Assembly (NCBI GenBank): GCA_900541905.1
Contig: UQLQ01000017.1
Span: forward strand, 1 to 37,409
Direction of reading: 5' to 3'
Source of the DNA: an uncultured Oscillospiraceae bacterium
GTDB lineage: Bacteria > Bacillota > Clostridia > Oscillospirales > Acutalibacteraceae
Length of the DNA: 37,409 bases
The position numbers and the translations under genes are program-made. Shown here in pieces: positions 7,750 through 15,821 of this stretch; the stretch's first letter is position 1, and every line of letters begins with the position of its first letter. The notes beneath the pieces are model-generated. The model was not told the origin of the DNA and did not search any database. It saw nothing but the letters and a program-made list of their open reading frames with translations.

Positions 7750-9366
7750 ATGAAAGGAAAATGGAAAATACCCTCATTCATCATGGCAGCAGTTTTATGT
7801 ATTGCCGTATTTGCAGGGTGCGGAACGCAAGAGAATACTTCAAGTGCATCGAATGAACCGACTGTAAGTGGAGCAGCCGACACAACAAAACAAATTGACA
7901 CAATGGTGATTGGTACCACAATGAAGATTACCTCTATTAGTCGAGAGACATATGATTTTGATGTATTGTCAGGTACATTGACACATATGGCGCTTGTAAA
8001 ACAAGATGAAAATGGAGATTTAAAGCCGTTCATGGCTGAAAGCTTTGAAACAAAGGATAATAAAACGTGGACATTTCAGCTGCGTAAAGGGTTGACTTGG
8101 CATGACGGAGAACCTGTTACAGCACAAGATGTGAAGTTTACAGCAGAATTGCAGAATACGTTTCCGAATTACACAATTCGTGTTGTAGATGACCAAACAG
8201 TAGAGTTTGTATCAGAAACAGAAAATGCAAGACTACCGATTGATTTGGTTACATTCCGTATTCTTCCGGAACATATCTTTAAAGATGTAACAGATTTGGA
8301 AACATTTACAGATGAGAAATCAGCCATTGGAAACGGTCCTTATGAATTTGTAAAATTTGATGAAAGTGCCGGCACCTTGGAATTTAAAGCTTATGAAAAC
8401 TACATTGACGGAAAACCGAATGTAGATAAGATTATCGTGAAATTATATGCAAATACAGATACGTTATATATGGCTTTGGAAAAAGGCGAAATTGACATGG
8501 TTTATTTCTATGCCAACGGAATTGACGCAAACGAAGCAAAAAAATTGGAGAACAATAAAGATATTACACTGCAAGTTGTTCCGGACACCGGTATCACTTT
8601 AATGTATTTTAATACCCAGGCTGAGCCCGTTAACAATGCAGATATCAGAAAAGGAATTGCATATGCCATTGATTACAAACAAATGGCTAAATTATTTGGT
8701 ACAGAATATGCAACCACAGGTAATTTTGGCATTATCCCAAAAGGTTCCTTTGGATATATTGATACAGAGCAGCTAACAAGAGACATAGAAAAATCAAAAC
8801 AGTATTTAGAACAGGCGGGAGCCAAAGATTCTAACCAAGACGGAATTTTAGAATACAATGGCAAAGATTTGGAATTAGAAATTTTAGTCAGAACCGATAA
8901 ACCTACCTACGCCAGAATGGCAGAATTGATTACTGCTAATTTGAAAGAAGTTGGGATTCAAGTAGTTCAAAAATCAGTAGATACCGCACAGTTCAGGACT
9001 ATTTCGGAACAAGAACGCGGCCATGTAGCCATGCTGACACGTGCTACGCCTTGGGGAATGGTTATGAAACAGGGTGCAGGTGTTCCTTATATGGATAGCC
9101 GTTCCAAAACAGGTATGGCAAATGTGAATGATTCTGCTTTTCAGGAGTTGGCTGATAAAATGGGAACGTCTAACAGTGACGAATATGCTGATTTGGTAGC
9201 GGATGTACAGCGTTATTATGCAGAAAATGTGCCTGCAATTCCAATGTATTGGGACCAATTTATACAAGCATATAACAGTGAATATGATAATTTTACCGTT
9301 GACGGTACCTTTGGATTATTAAATATGGATACATGGTATTCCATCACAAAAGAAGTAACAGAATAG
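7750..9366 (+). CDS. Family 5 extracellular solute-binding lipoprotein
   Basis: A 538-residue lipoprotein. A signal peptide ends in the lipobox F-A-G-C with Cys24 as lipid anchor, followed by a Ser/Thr-rich linker. The body is the SBP_bac_5 fold (OppA/DppA/NikA): 'WTFQLRKGLTWHDGEPVTAQ' near residues 98-117 is the classic family signature, and 'DIRKGIAYAIDYKQMAK' near 298 is the second. GGAGGAG precedes the ATG. As the capture subunit it sets the specificity of the importer. Family 5 covers peptides, nickel, heme and metallophores, and no single substrate residue is decisive by eye. The embedded methyltransferase favours an unusual ligand over generic peptides, which is inference. Confidence 0.9.
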   Translation: MKGKWKIPSFIMAAVLCIAVFAGCGTQENTSSASNEPTVSGAADTTKQIDTMVIGTTMKITSISRETYDFDVLSGTLTHMALVKQDENGDLKPFMAESFETKDNKTWTFQLRKGLTWHDGEPVTAQDVKFTAELQNTFPNYTIRVVDDQTVEFVSETENARLPIDLVTFRILPEHIFKDVTDLETFTDEKSAIGNGPYEFVKFDESAGTLEFKAYENYIDGKPNVDKIIVKLYANTDTLYMALEKGEIDMVYFYANGIDANEAKKLENNKDITLQVVPDTGITLMYFNTQAEPVNNADIRKGIAYAIDYKQMAKLFGTEYATTGNFGIIPKGSFGYIDTEQLTRDIEKSKQYLEQAGAKDSNQDGILEYNGKDLELEILVRTDKPTYARMAELITANLKEVGIQVVQKSVDTAQFRTISEQERGHVAMLTRATPWGMVMKQGAGVPYMDSRSKTGMANVNDSAFQELADKMGTSNSDEYADLVADVQRYYAENVPAIPMYWDQFIQAYNSEYDNFTVDGTFGLLNMDTWYSITKEVTE

Positions 9367-9432
9367 AACGTTTGGGATGTGATACAGCGTAATTACTGTT
9401 CACGTCCCTTTATTTATTGGGAGAATATAGGT

Positions 9433-10293
9433 ATGAAATCTAATATAGAAGCAATCTCTGATTTGCTTTCAGAGCAAATTGGTTGTACCCAAAAAGAGAG
9501 AATGGAGCAGTATTCTAAATGGAATATTTACTGGAATCACATTGCCAAACACCAGAACATCAATGAGAGCAATAATATAACACAAAAAATCATTTCCATG
9601 TTAAATGCACAAGAAGAAAACTCAAAAGAGTGTCAAGTGTTGGAGATAGGATGCGGAACAGGAGAATACACATTAAATCTTGCTGCGAATTATCAACATG
9701 TTACCGCTGTGGATATGTCAGAACAAATGCTATGTGTTTTGAAACAACGCGCAGAGAAAGAAAAAATTACAAATATTACGTATCGTCAGTCTTTATTTGA
9801 ACATTTACCTGAAAGTAAACAATATGATTTTGTCTTTGCGTCAATGTGTCCTGCTATTTGTGATTATGAAAGTTTGATGAAATTTGAACGTTTGTCTAAA
9901 AATCATTGCTGTTTGGTCTCGGTCGTCAAAAATTCATCGTCAAGACTGAGAAAAGAATTGAGAATGCAGCTTACCGACCAACCGCTGAAAGGATTGTCGC
10001 CGGATATCATATATCAATTTCATTTGCTTTATGTATTGGGCAGATACCCCAATATACAATTTTTTCACTCTGCGTCACATTCTGTGATACCGCTGGAAGA
10101 AGCTGTGGAACGGTACCGGATTTATTTTGATATTTTTGGATACAACCAACCCAAACATCACGATATCATTTACACGTACTTATCTGAGAATTCCGAAAAT
10201 GGAATGTGTACGGATGACATTACTTATCATATGGCGGTAATGAATTGGAAAACAGGACAATCTCGGAAAAATAAGGAGGGGAATTTTTATTGA
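9433..10293 (+). CDS. Class I SAM-dependent methyltransferase embedded in the importer operon
   Basis: About 286 residues. Motif I V-L-E-I-G-C-G-T-G-E-Y lies near residues 71-81, followed by an acidic loop V-D-M-S-E-Q-M ending strand 2 and Y-D-F-V-F-A-S-M near 132. These define a Rossmann-fold methyltransferase of the methyltransferase 11/25 type. The start chosen is ATG at 9433 with GGGAG upstream; a GTG at 9379 is possible but poorly supported. It ends by overlapping the next permease gene by 4 nt, so it is a true operon member. A methyltransferase between binding protein and permeases is not needed for transport itself. It may modify the imported ligand, a metallophore or a metabolite. Confidence 0.85.
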   Translation: MKSNIEAISDLLSEQIGCTQKERMEQYSKWNIYWNHIAKHQNINESNNITQKIISMLNAQEENSKECQVLEIGCGTGEYTLNLAANYQHVTAVDMSEQMLCVLKQRAEKEKITNITYRQSLFEHLPESKQYDFVFASMCPAICDYESLMKFERLSKNHCCLVSVVKNSSSRLRKELRMQLTDQPLKGLSPDIIYQFHLLYVLGRYPNIQFFHSASHSVIPLEEAVERYRIYFDIFGYNQPKHHDIIYTYLSENSENGMCTDDITYHMAVMNWKTGQSRKNKEGNFY

Positions 10294-11285
10294 TACGTTC
10301 CAGAAAACAGATCATACGTCGTATTATCAGCAGTATGATTTGTTTATTTGTTGTAATTTTAATTAATTTTTTCCTTCCCAGAATTATGCCGGGCAATCCT
10401 GTATTGATGCTGACCGGTCAAGATGAATCTTCGATGAGTGAAGAGAAAATGAAGGAGTATGAAACAAAACTGGGGTTAGATAAACCGTTAGGGCAACAAT
10501 TTGGCGATTATCTCCTTCATTTGCTTCAAGGTGATTTGGGGTTTTCCTATCATAATAATGACAGCGTCAGTAATTTATTGAAAAAGAGGATATCTTCTAC
10601 GTTAATGATTGCAATTCCTGCATTAATATTATCGTCTCTTTTGGCTTTGGTACTAGGTACCATTATGGGTTACCGTAAAAATACAAAATTAGATAGTGGA
10701 ATTACAACCGGTTTTATTGTTCTGGATGCAGTTCCTACTTTTTTACTCGCCATGATGTTAGTTACGGTGTTTAGCTTTCAACTGGATATATTTCCTTTGG
10801 GCGGATTAACTTCTACCAATGCTTCATCAAACAGCTTTTTTTCCTTTTGGGACCGCGTTTGGCATTTAATTTTGCCTATTTTAACCGTAACGCTGGTATC
10901 CACTCCTAATAAATATTTGCTTGTACGCAATTCTGTGGCTGCTGCGAAAGAAGAAAAATATGTGATATATGCAAAGGCAAGGGGATTATCCACCAATCGT
11001 ATTCGTTTTATTCATATTTTTAAAAATGTATGCCAATCATTCATTGCTATGGTAGGCTTAAATCTTGGTTTTTTAATTTCGGGTTCCATGATTACAGAAG
11101 TTATTTTTTCCATTCATGGCATGGGAAGCCTGATTTATGATGCAGCTGTTTTTCGGGATTATCCTACGCTACAAGGTTGTTTCTTTTTTATTGCTCTTTT
11201 AGTGATATTGGGGAACATATTAACAGACGTTATTTGTATATTGGTTGATCCTAGGCAAAGGTTTGGTGTGAACAATGAAACATAA
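10290..11285 (+). CDS. ABC transporter permease (DppB/NikB type)
   Basis: 331 residues starting at a TTG (10290) right after AAGGAGGGG, with the stop codon of the methyltransferase overlapping (TTGA). It has about six membrane segments. The N-terminal R-I-M-P-G-N-P motif near residues 29-36 is typical of DppB/OppB/NikB. The cytoplasmic coupling loop is E-K-Y-V-I-Y-A-K-A-R-G-L-S-x-x-R-I (near 223-239), the EAA-type motif that docks to the ATPase. It forms the membrane channel with the next gene. Confidence 0.9.
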   Translation: MIRSRKQIIRRIISSMICLFVVILINFFLPRIMPGNPVLMLTGQDESSMSEEKMKEYETKLGLDKPLGQQFGDYLLHLLQGDLGFSYHNNDSVSNLLKKRISSTLMIAIPALILSSLLALVLGTIMGYRKNTKLDSGITTGFIVLDAVPTFLLAMMLVTVFSFQLDIFPLGGLTSTNASSNSFFSFWDRVWHLILPILTVTLVSTPNKYLLVRNSVAAAKEEKYVIYAKARGLSTNRIRFIHIFKNVCQSFIAMVGLNLGFLISGSMITEVIFSIHGMGSLIYDAAVFRDYPTLQGCFFFIALLVILGNILTDVICILVDPRQRFGVNNET

Positions 11286-12123
11286 AAAATATTTGGTATG
11301 GATGACGCCTTCCGTTATCATAGGAGCGGTTATTATGCTTATATTTGCATTGTTTTCCTTTTTTCCACAGTGGATTGCTCCATATTCTCCGAAAGACATG
11401 TTTGAACCTTGGGCGCCTATGAGTGCTGTCCATTGGTTGGGAACCAATGATATGGGATATGATATTTTATCAGAATTGATTTATGCGGCGTCTACCACTA
11501 TGCTTGTAGGAATTACCGCTGCATTTATTTCACTGGCTGTAGGAGTACTGGTAGGGATTGCCGCAGGTTATTTCCAAGGGTGGTTAGGAGAAGTGATAAA
11601 TGGGTTTATTAATATATTTTTGTTAATTCCCATGCTTCCCATGACGATTATCTTGGCTGCATACCTGGGGGCAGGAGTTCAAAATGTTATTCTGTCCATC
11701 TCTTTGTTGGGATGGTGTTCAACCGCAAGAGCTGTCAGAGCCAAAACCAAGCAAGTAAAATGCGCTCCTTTTATAGAATCATTACAAACATTGGGTGTAC
11801 CCAAATGGCGTATTATGCTGAAACATATTTTGCCCAATGTATCAGATGTCATATGGGCAAAATATATTTTATCTGTGGGACAATGTATGCTTACAGAAGC
11901 TTCGGTAAGTTTTATGGGTCTGGGAGATACCACTCATGTTACATGGGGAGGCATGATTAATTTTGCTTTTAAACGAGGAGGATTTTCCAGGGGAATATTT
12001 AATTGGTACTTACCTCCCGGCATTTGTATTTTATTATGTGTTATGGCATTTTATTTGCTGAATCGTTTTTTTGAGCACAGAGCGGATTTAGTAGATCGTT
12101 CTGTACAGAGTTATATGGATTAG
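11275..12123 (+). CDS. ABC transporter permease (DppC/NikC type)
   Basis: 282 residues overlapping the previous permease by 11 nt. Features: an N-terminal membrane helix, an H-W-L-G-T-N-D-M-G-Y-D motif near residues 57-67 (the L-G-T-D-x-x-G-R-D signature of DppC/NikC), about five further helices, and an EAA-like loop F-I-E-S-L-Q-T-L-G-V-P-K-W-R-I near 164-178 ending in H-I-L-P-N-V. It is the last gene of the operon before the terminator at 12136. Two permeases, two ATPases and a lipoprotein make a complete importer. Confidence 0.9.
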   Translation: MKHKKYLVWMTPSVIIGAVIMLIFALFSFFPQWIAPYSPKDMFEPWAPMSAVHWLGTNDMGYDILSELIYAASTTMLVGITAAFISLAVGVLVGIAAGYFQGWLGEVINGFINIFLLIPMLPMTIILAAYLGAGVQNVILSISLLGWCSTARAVRAKTKQVKCAPFIESLQTLGVPKWRIMLKHILPNVSDVIWAKYILSVGQCMLTEASVSFMGLGDTTHVTWGGMINFAFKRGGFSRGIFNWYLPPGICILLCVMAFYLLNRFFEHRADLVDRSVQSYMD

Positions 12124-12135
12124 ACAAACATAAAG

Positions 12136-12169
12136 AAAACCGCCCCTTTGATATGATTGGGCGGTTTTT
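12136..12169 (+). terminator. Terminator of the importer operon
   Basis: AAAACCGCCC (12136-12145) pairs with GGGCGGTTTT (12159-12168), followed by T residues, 13 bp after the last permease stop. It may also serve the convergent XRE gene. Confidence 0.9.
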
Positions 12170-12185
12170 CTATTTTAATGTTCGA

Positions 12186-12560
12186 CTAACTGTTTTTATT
12201 ATTTTTTCGTTTTTTTCGATACTGTTCATTTTCATATAACATAATTACAAGTTTTGCAATTAAATCTTTATTTGTACTGGATAGATTATATAATGAATTT
12301 AATGGAAATACACCTGTTTCTGTTTTAAAACCTTGTTCAAAATTATGAAAAGGTAGTCTCATTTGTGTCCTTCCCAATAGAAAATCTACACTAACGTCAT
12401 ATAAGTCAGCAAGCGCAACAAGAACAGAATATGAAGGCTGGCTGGAACCTGTTTCATAACTGGAAATAGCTGATTTTGTAACGTGAACTTTTTCTGCAAC
12501 TTCATGCTGTTTCATGTCTTTTTCTTCTCTCAATGTTGACAAAATTTCATGTAATTCCAT
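12186..12560 (-). CDS. XRE-family helix-turn-helix repressor
   Basis: 124 residues. Residues about 7-62 are a Cro/C1-type HTH: L-R-E-E-K-D-M-K-Q-H-E-V-A-E-K-V-H-V-T, then S-A-I-S-S-Y-E-T-G-S-S-Q-P-S, then L-A-D-L-Y-D-V-S-V-D-F-L-L-G. The remaining 60 residues are a basic tail ending K-K-R-K-N-N-K-N-S with no recognised domain. AGGTGG precedes the ATG. The gene is divergent from 12723-13292, and the TTACAGT motifs between them are likely binding sites for this or a related repressor. Confidence 0.85.
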   Translation of the reverse strand: MELHEILSTLREEKDMKQHEVAEKVHVTKSAISSYETGSSQPSYSVLVALADLYDVSVDFLLGRTQMRLPFHNFEQGFKTETGVFPLNSLYNLSSTNKDLIAKLVIMLYENEQYRKKRKNNKNS

Positions 12561-12614
12561 ATTGATTCACCACCTATCATTATTAGGTTAATCATAACAG
12601 GTTCAAAATATTAC

Positions 12615-12694
12615 TTACAGTTATTACAGTAATAGTATATTTTTTACAATAAATATGATTGAAAATCCAGTGATAATAGATTATAATTACTGTA
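12615..12694. promoter_or_regulatory. Cluster of TTACAGT/ACTGTAA motifs (candidate XRE operator)
   Basis: TTACAGT occurs at 12615-12621 and 12624-12630, nine bases apart. The second copy forms the perfect dyad TATTACAGTAATA (12622-12634). TACTGTA recurs at 12688-12694, abutting the -10 box of the 12723 gene. Repeated half-sites between a HTH gene and a divergent gene point to an operator. Confidence 0.5.
12659..12687 (+). promoter_or_regulatory. Sigma-A-type promoter of the SLOG/AbrB gene
   Basis: TTGAAA (12659-12664) and TATAAT (12682-12687) are separated by 17 bp, close to the vegetative consensus. A start near 12694 would lie about 29 nt before the ATG at 12723. Confidence 0.7.
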
Positions 12695-12722
12695 CATTCA
12701 CGTATTGAAAGGATAGATTTCA

Positions 12723-13292
12723 ATGAAGGTGGCAATTATATCTTCCGCAAGCTTTCAAAAAATAAATTTTGCAAAATTAATACCCAAAAATACTACAAAG
12801 GTAATATCTTCAGTGCCGGAGCATTTAAATCAAAGTATTGTTCAATATGCAGATGTAAATCGAATTCGCTTTGTTACAAAAAATTTGGCTGAATGTGAAA
12901 ATAAGGAACAAGCAATAGAACAATTCTGCGAGCAATGCGACCATATTATTGCATTATGGGATGGTCAGCCCGATCTTGTAAAAGAAGTGATTGATTATGC
13001 TGTGGAACATCATAAATCCATTTCCTTTTTTGAACTGGACAGCTTATTGTATACGGAAAAACTGGACAATCTTGGCAGAGTAATGCTGCCTTCTACTATC
13101 AGACAAAAATTAGGTAATCCTGATGAATTTTCCCTGGAATTAGAGGGCGCTCGTATGATACTGCATCCGATTGACAAAAAATGTGTATTTTGTTCACACG
13201 TTGAACAGTTAAACCATATGGTCATTCATCATAAAAGTATTTGTATTTGTGAATCCTGCTTACATGCAATCAGTCAGATAGGTCAGAAGTGA
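12723..13292 (+). CDS. SLOG-like + AbrB/SpoVT + ClpX-type zinc finger protein
   Basis: 189 residues with three recognisable parts. Residues 1-103 look like a small Rossmann-type SLOG (DprA/DUF2493-like) module: an opening strand V-A-I-I-S-S-A-S, then C-D-H-I-I-A-L-W-D-G near 72-81 and a helix before K-S-I-S-F-F. Residues about 112-150 are an AbrB/SpoVT swapped-hairpin DNA-binding domain with L-D-x-L-G-R-V-x-L-P-x-x-I-R. Residues 154-179 carry C-X2-C-X18-C-X2-C (Cys154, 157, 176, 179), exactly the spacing of the ClpX N-terminal zinc finger, including I-C-E-S-C. It is therefore likely a zinc-containing transcription regulator sensing a nucleotide-like ligand. AAAGGA precedes the ATG. Domain calls are by eye; the SLOG call is the least certain. 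Confidence 0.65.
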   Translation: MKVAIISSASFQKINFAKLIPKNTTKVISSVPEHLNQSIVQYADVNRIRFVTKNLAECENKEQAIEQFCEQCDHIIALWDGQPDLVKEVIDYAVEHHKSISFFELDSLLYTEKLDNLGRVMLPSTIRQKLGNPDEFSLELEGARMILHPIDKKCVFCSHVEQLNHMVIHHKSICICESCLHAISQIGQK

Positions 13293-13304
13293 ATCAGACA
13301 GAAG

Positions 13305-13331
13305 AAAATGGCGCCTTTGACGCCGTTTTTA
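13305..13331 (+). terminator. Terminator of the SLOG/AbrB gene
   Basis: GGCG (13310-13313) and CGCC (13321-13324), extended by AAAA/TTTT flanks, form a hairpin followed by T-rich sequence, 13 bp after the stop codon. Confidence 0.7.
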
Positions 13332-13444
13332 TTTTAATACAAATGACTGTAATTTTGTTCCTTTTGTGCTTGATATTTACATATTTAACAATACAAATGT
13401 CAGTTATATTGTTATTTATATTAACATTAAATAATCAAAAAATA

Positions 13445-13471
13445 ATAACCATAGTATAATACTATGGTTAT
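13445..13471. promoter_or_regulatory. LysR-type operator (Met-box-like) upstream of metE
   Basis: A perfect dyad of 12-bp arms with a 3-bp centre. Its core CATAGTATAATACTATG resembles the Met box TATAGTTTNAAACTATA described for the streptococcal MtaR/MetR LysR regulators: ATAGT and ACTAT match at the same spacing. It lies about 42 bp upstream of the metE -10 box, a typical LysR activation position. Confidence 0.6.
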
Positions 13472-13492
13472 CTATCAAATATCAGTATTACT

Positions 13493-13518
13493 TTGTCATA
13501 AAGTCCGCGTGTTATAAT
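13493..13518 (+). promoter_or_regulatory. metE promoter with poor -35 spacing
   Basis: TATAAT (13513-13518) is consensus. The only -35-like hexamer, TTGTCA (13493-13498), is 14 bp away, too close for good unassisted use. That fits a promoter needing activation from the dyad upstream. Confidence 0.5.
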
Positions 13519-13547
13519 GAAAAAAATAACAGAAAGGACATATAAAT

Positions 13548-15821
13548 ATGAAGTTATCAGTAGTAGGATATCCGAGAATAGGTACTTTAAGAGAATTAAA
13601 GTTTGCAAGTGAAGCTTATTTTAAACATGCCATAGAGCAAACAGAGTTAAAACAAACAGCCAATAGATTACGTAAGACACATTGGAAAACGCAGTTGGAA
13701 CATGGTATTGAATTTATTCCATCCAATGATTTTTCGTTTTATGATACAACACTGGATACCGCAGTACTTCTAAATATCATACCGGCCCGTTACCAGAAGC
13801 TAGGGTTATCTCCGTTGGATACTTATTTTGCAATGGCAAGGGGATATCAAGGAGAAAATGGTGATGTAAAAGCATTGGCTATGAAAAAATGGTTTCACAC
13901 AAATTATCATTATATTGTCCCTGAATTGGACGATGAAGCGGAAATACGTCTGTGCGGCACAAAAGCGTTTGATGAATATTTGGAAGCGAAAGAGCTGGGG
14001 ATAGAAACAAAGCCTGTTATCTTGGGTGCCTTTACTTTGCTGAAATTATTAAAATTCTCAGGGAACAGAAAACAAAAAGATGTGATTGATGATATGGTCA
14101 TTGCATATATGGACATTTTAACAAAATTTCATTCGATTGGAGCCCAGTGGATTCAGTTCGATGAGCCGTACTTGGTGCGAGATTTATCTAAAGAAGATAT
14201 AGCGCTGTTTCATCAAATTTACAGCAAAATTTTGTCAGTTAAACATTCTGTTCATGTGTTGCTGCAAACATATTTTGGAGATATACGTGACTGCTATCAA
14301 GAGGTTTGTTCGCTTCCTTTTGATGGTGTGGGTCTGGATTTTGTTGAAGGAGTAAAATCGCTGGAGTTAATCCAAACTTATGGCTTTCCAGCCGATAAAA
14401 TTTTGTTTGCAGGCGTTATAAACGGAAAAAATATTTGGCGCAATGAGTATGCGAAAACTTGTAGCTTGATAGAAACCTTGCAGACCTATTGCAATGAAAT
14501 TGTATTAAGTACCTCTTGTTCGTTGCAGCATGTACCATATACATTGGAACATGAAAACAAACTTTCCCAAGATTATAAAAGGTACTTTGCGTTTGCCGAA
14601 GAAAAATTAAAGGAATTAAAAGAACTAAAAGAAATTTTAGAAGAAGATACTTATCAGACAGAGAAATTTTTGCAAAATCGTCAATTGTTCAGCCGGGCAA
14701 GAAGTGGAATCAATCATGCAGTGCAAGAATGTATCGTATCTATTCAAGACAGCGATTTTGTCAGACTACCTGAATTTGCAGTACGTGAACAAATACAAAA
14801 AGAAGTTTTGAATCTGCCATTGTTCCCAACGACTACAATAGGTTCTTTTCCGCAGACATCTGATGTAAAGTTAAACCGAAAAGCATTCAAAGCGGGAGAA
14901 ATTTCAAAAGAACAGTATGTACAATTTAACCGAGATAAAATTGCCGAATGTGTAAAGCTGCAAGAGAATATAGGCTTGGATGTATTGGTACATGGCGAAT
15001 ATGAACGCAACGACATGGTGGAGTATTTTGGAGAATATTTGAATGGTTTTTTGTTTACGGAAAAGGCATGGGTACAGTCTTATGGCACACGTTGTGTGAA
15101 GCCGCCTATTATTTGGGGAGATATTTCCAGGGAAACATCTATGACAGTAGAATGGTCTGTATATGCACAAAGCTTAACAAATAAACCAATGAAAGGCATG
15201 CTTACAGGACCGGTGACCATTTTGAATTGGTCTTTTCCAAGAGAGGATATTTCTTTAAAAGAATGTGCTTATCAAATTGCCTTAGCCATTCGTGATGAAG
15301 TGTTGGACTTAGAAGCAAACGGTATTCGAGTCATTCAAGTAGATGAAGCTGCATTAAGAGAGAAACTTCCGCTGAGAAAATCTGAGTGGAAGGAAGCATA
15401 TCTCAGCTGGGCCATTCCGGCTTTCCGTTTGGTTCACAGCAGAGTCAAACCTGAAACACAAATACATACGCATATGTGTTACAGCGAATTTACGGACATT
15501 ATCTCAGCAATTGACGATATGGATGCTGATGTGATTACGTTTGAAGCGTCGCGTTCTAATCTTGCTATTCTTGATGCCTTACAAGAAAATCATTTTCAAA
15601 CTCAAGTAGGTCCCGGTGTATACGACATTCATTCCGAACGAATTCCATCTGTAGAAGAGATAAAACAAGTTTTAGATTTGATGCTGGAGAAGCTTCCAAA
15701 AGAAAAACTATGGGTAAATCCTGACTGTGGCTTGAAGACCAGAGGTACGGCTGAAACAAAACCGAGTTTGGAGCATATGGTACAAGCTGCGGTACAGCTA
15801 AGAAAAGAGTATCAATCCTAA
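13548..15821 (+). CDS. metE: Cobalamin-independent methionine synthase MetE
   Basis: 757 residues, full length for MetE (5-methyltetrahydropteroyltriglutamate-homocysteine methyltransferase), the last step of methionine synthesis without vitamin B12. The N-terminal half has G-Y-P-R-I-G near residue 7 and S-T-S-C-S-L-Q-H-V-P. The catalytic half shows T-T-I-G-S-F-P-Q-T, H-G-E-Y-E-R-N-D-M-V-E-Y-F-G-E, R-C-V-K-P-P-I-I-W-G-D and G-P-V-T-I-L-N-W-S-F. Zinc ligands are visible: H-x-C in T-H-M-C-Y-S, Glu in T-F-E-A-S-R-S, and Cys in N-P-D-C-G-L-K-T-R. AGAAAGGA precedes the ATG. I find no S-box or T-box in the leader; regulation more likely runs through the LysR protein encoded next door. Confidence 0.97.
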   Translation: MKLSVVGYPRIGTLRELKFASEAYFKHAIEQTELKQTANRLRKTHWKTQLEHGIEFIPSNDFSFYDTTLDTAVLLNIIPARYQKLGLSPLDTYFAMARGYQGENGDVKALAMKKWFHTNYHYIVPELDDEAEIRLCGTKAFDEYLEAKELGIETKPVILGAFTLLKLLKFSGNRKQKDVIDDMVIAYMDILTKFHSIGAQWIQFDEPYLVRDLSKEDIALFHQIYSKILSVKHSVHVLLQTYFGDIRDCYQEVCSLPFDGVGLDFVEGVKSLELIQTYGFPADKILFAGVINGKNIWRNEYAKTCSLIETLQTYCNEIVLSTSCSLQHVPYTLEHENKLSQDYKRYFAFAEEKLKELKELKEILEEDTYQTEKFLQNRQLFSRARSGINHAVQECIVSIQDSDFVRLPEFAVREQIQKEVLNLPLFPTTTIGSFPQTSDVKLNRKAFKAGEISKEQYVQFNRDKIAECVKLQENIGLDVLVHGEYERNDMVEYFGEYLNGFLFTEKAWVQSYGTRCVKPPIIWGDISRETSMTVEWSVYAQSLTNKPMKGMLTGPVTILNWSFPREDISLKECAYQIALAIRDEVLDLEANGIRVIQVDEAALREKLPLRKSEWKEAYLSWAIPAFRLVHSRVKPETQIHTHMCYSEFTDIISAIDDMDADVITFEASRSNLAILDALQENHFQTQVGPGVYDIHSERIPSVEEIKQVLDLMLEKLPKEKLWVNPDCGLKTRGTAETKPSLEHMVQAAVQLRKEYQS

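Noticed and set aside
13293..13547. SAM riboswitch or T-box upstream of metE
   Set aside because: I find no T-box sequence (TGGNACCGCG-like) and no S-box core or leader terminator. The region is short and holds a dyad and promoter instead.
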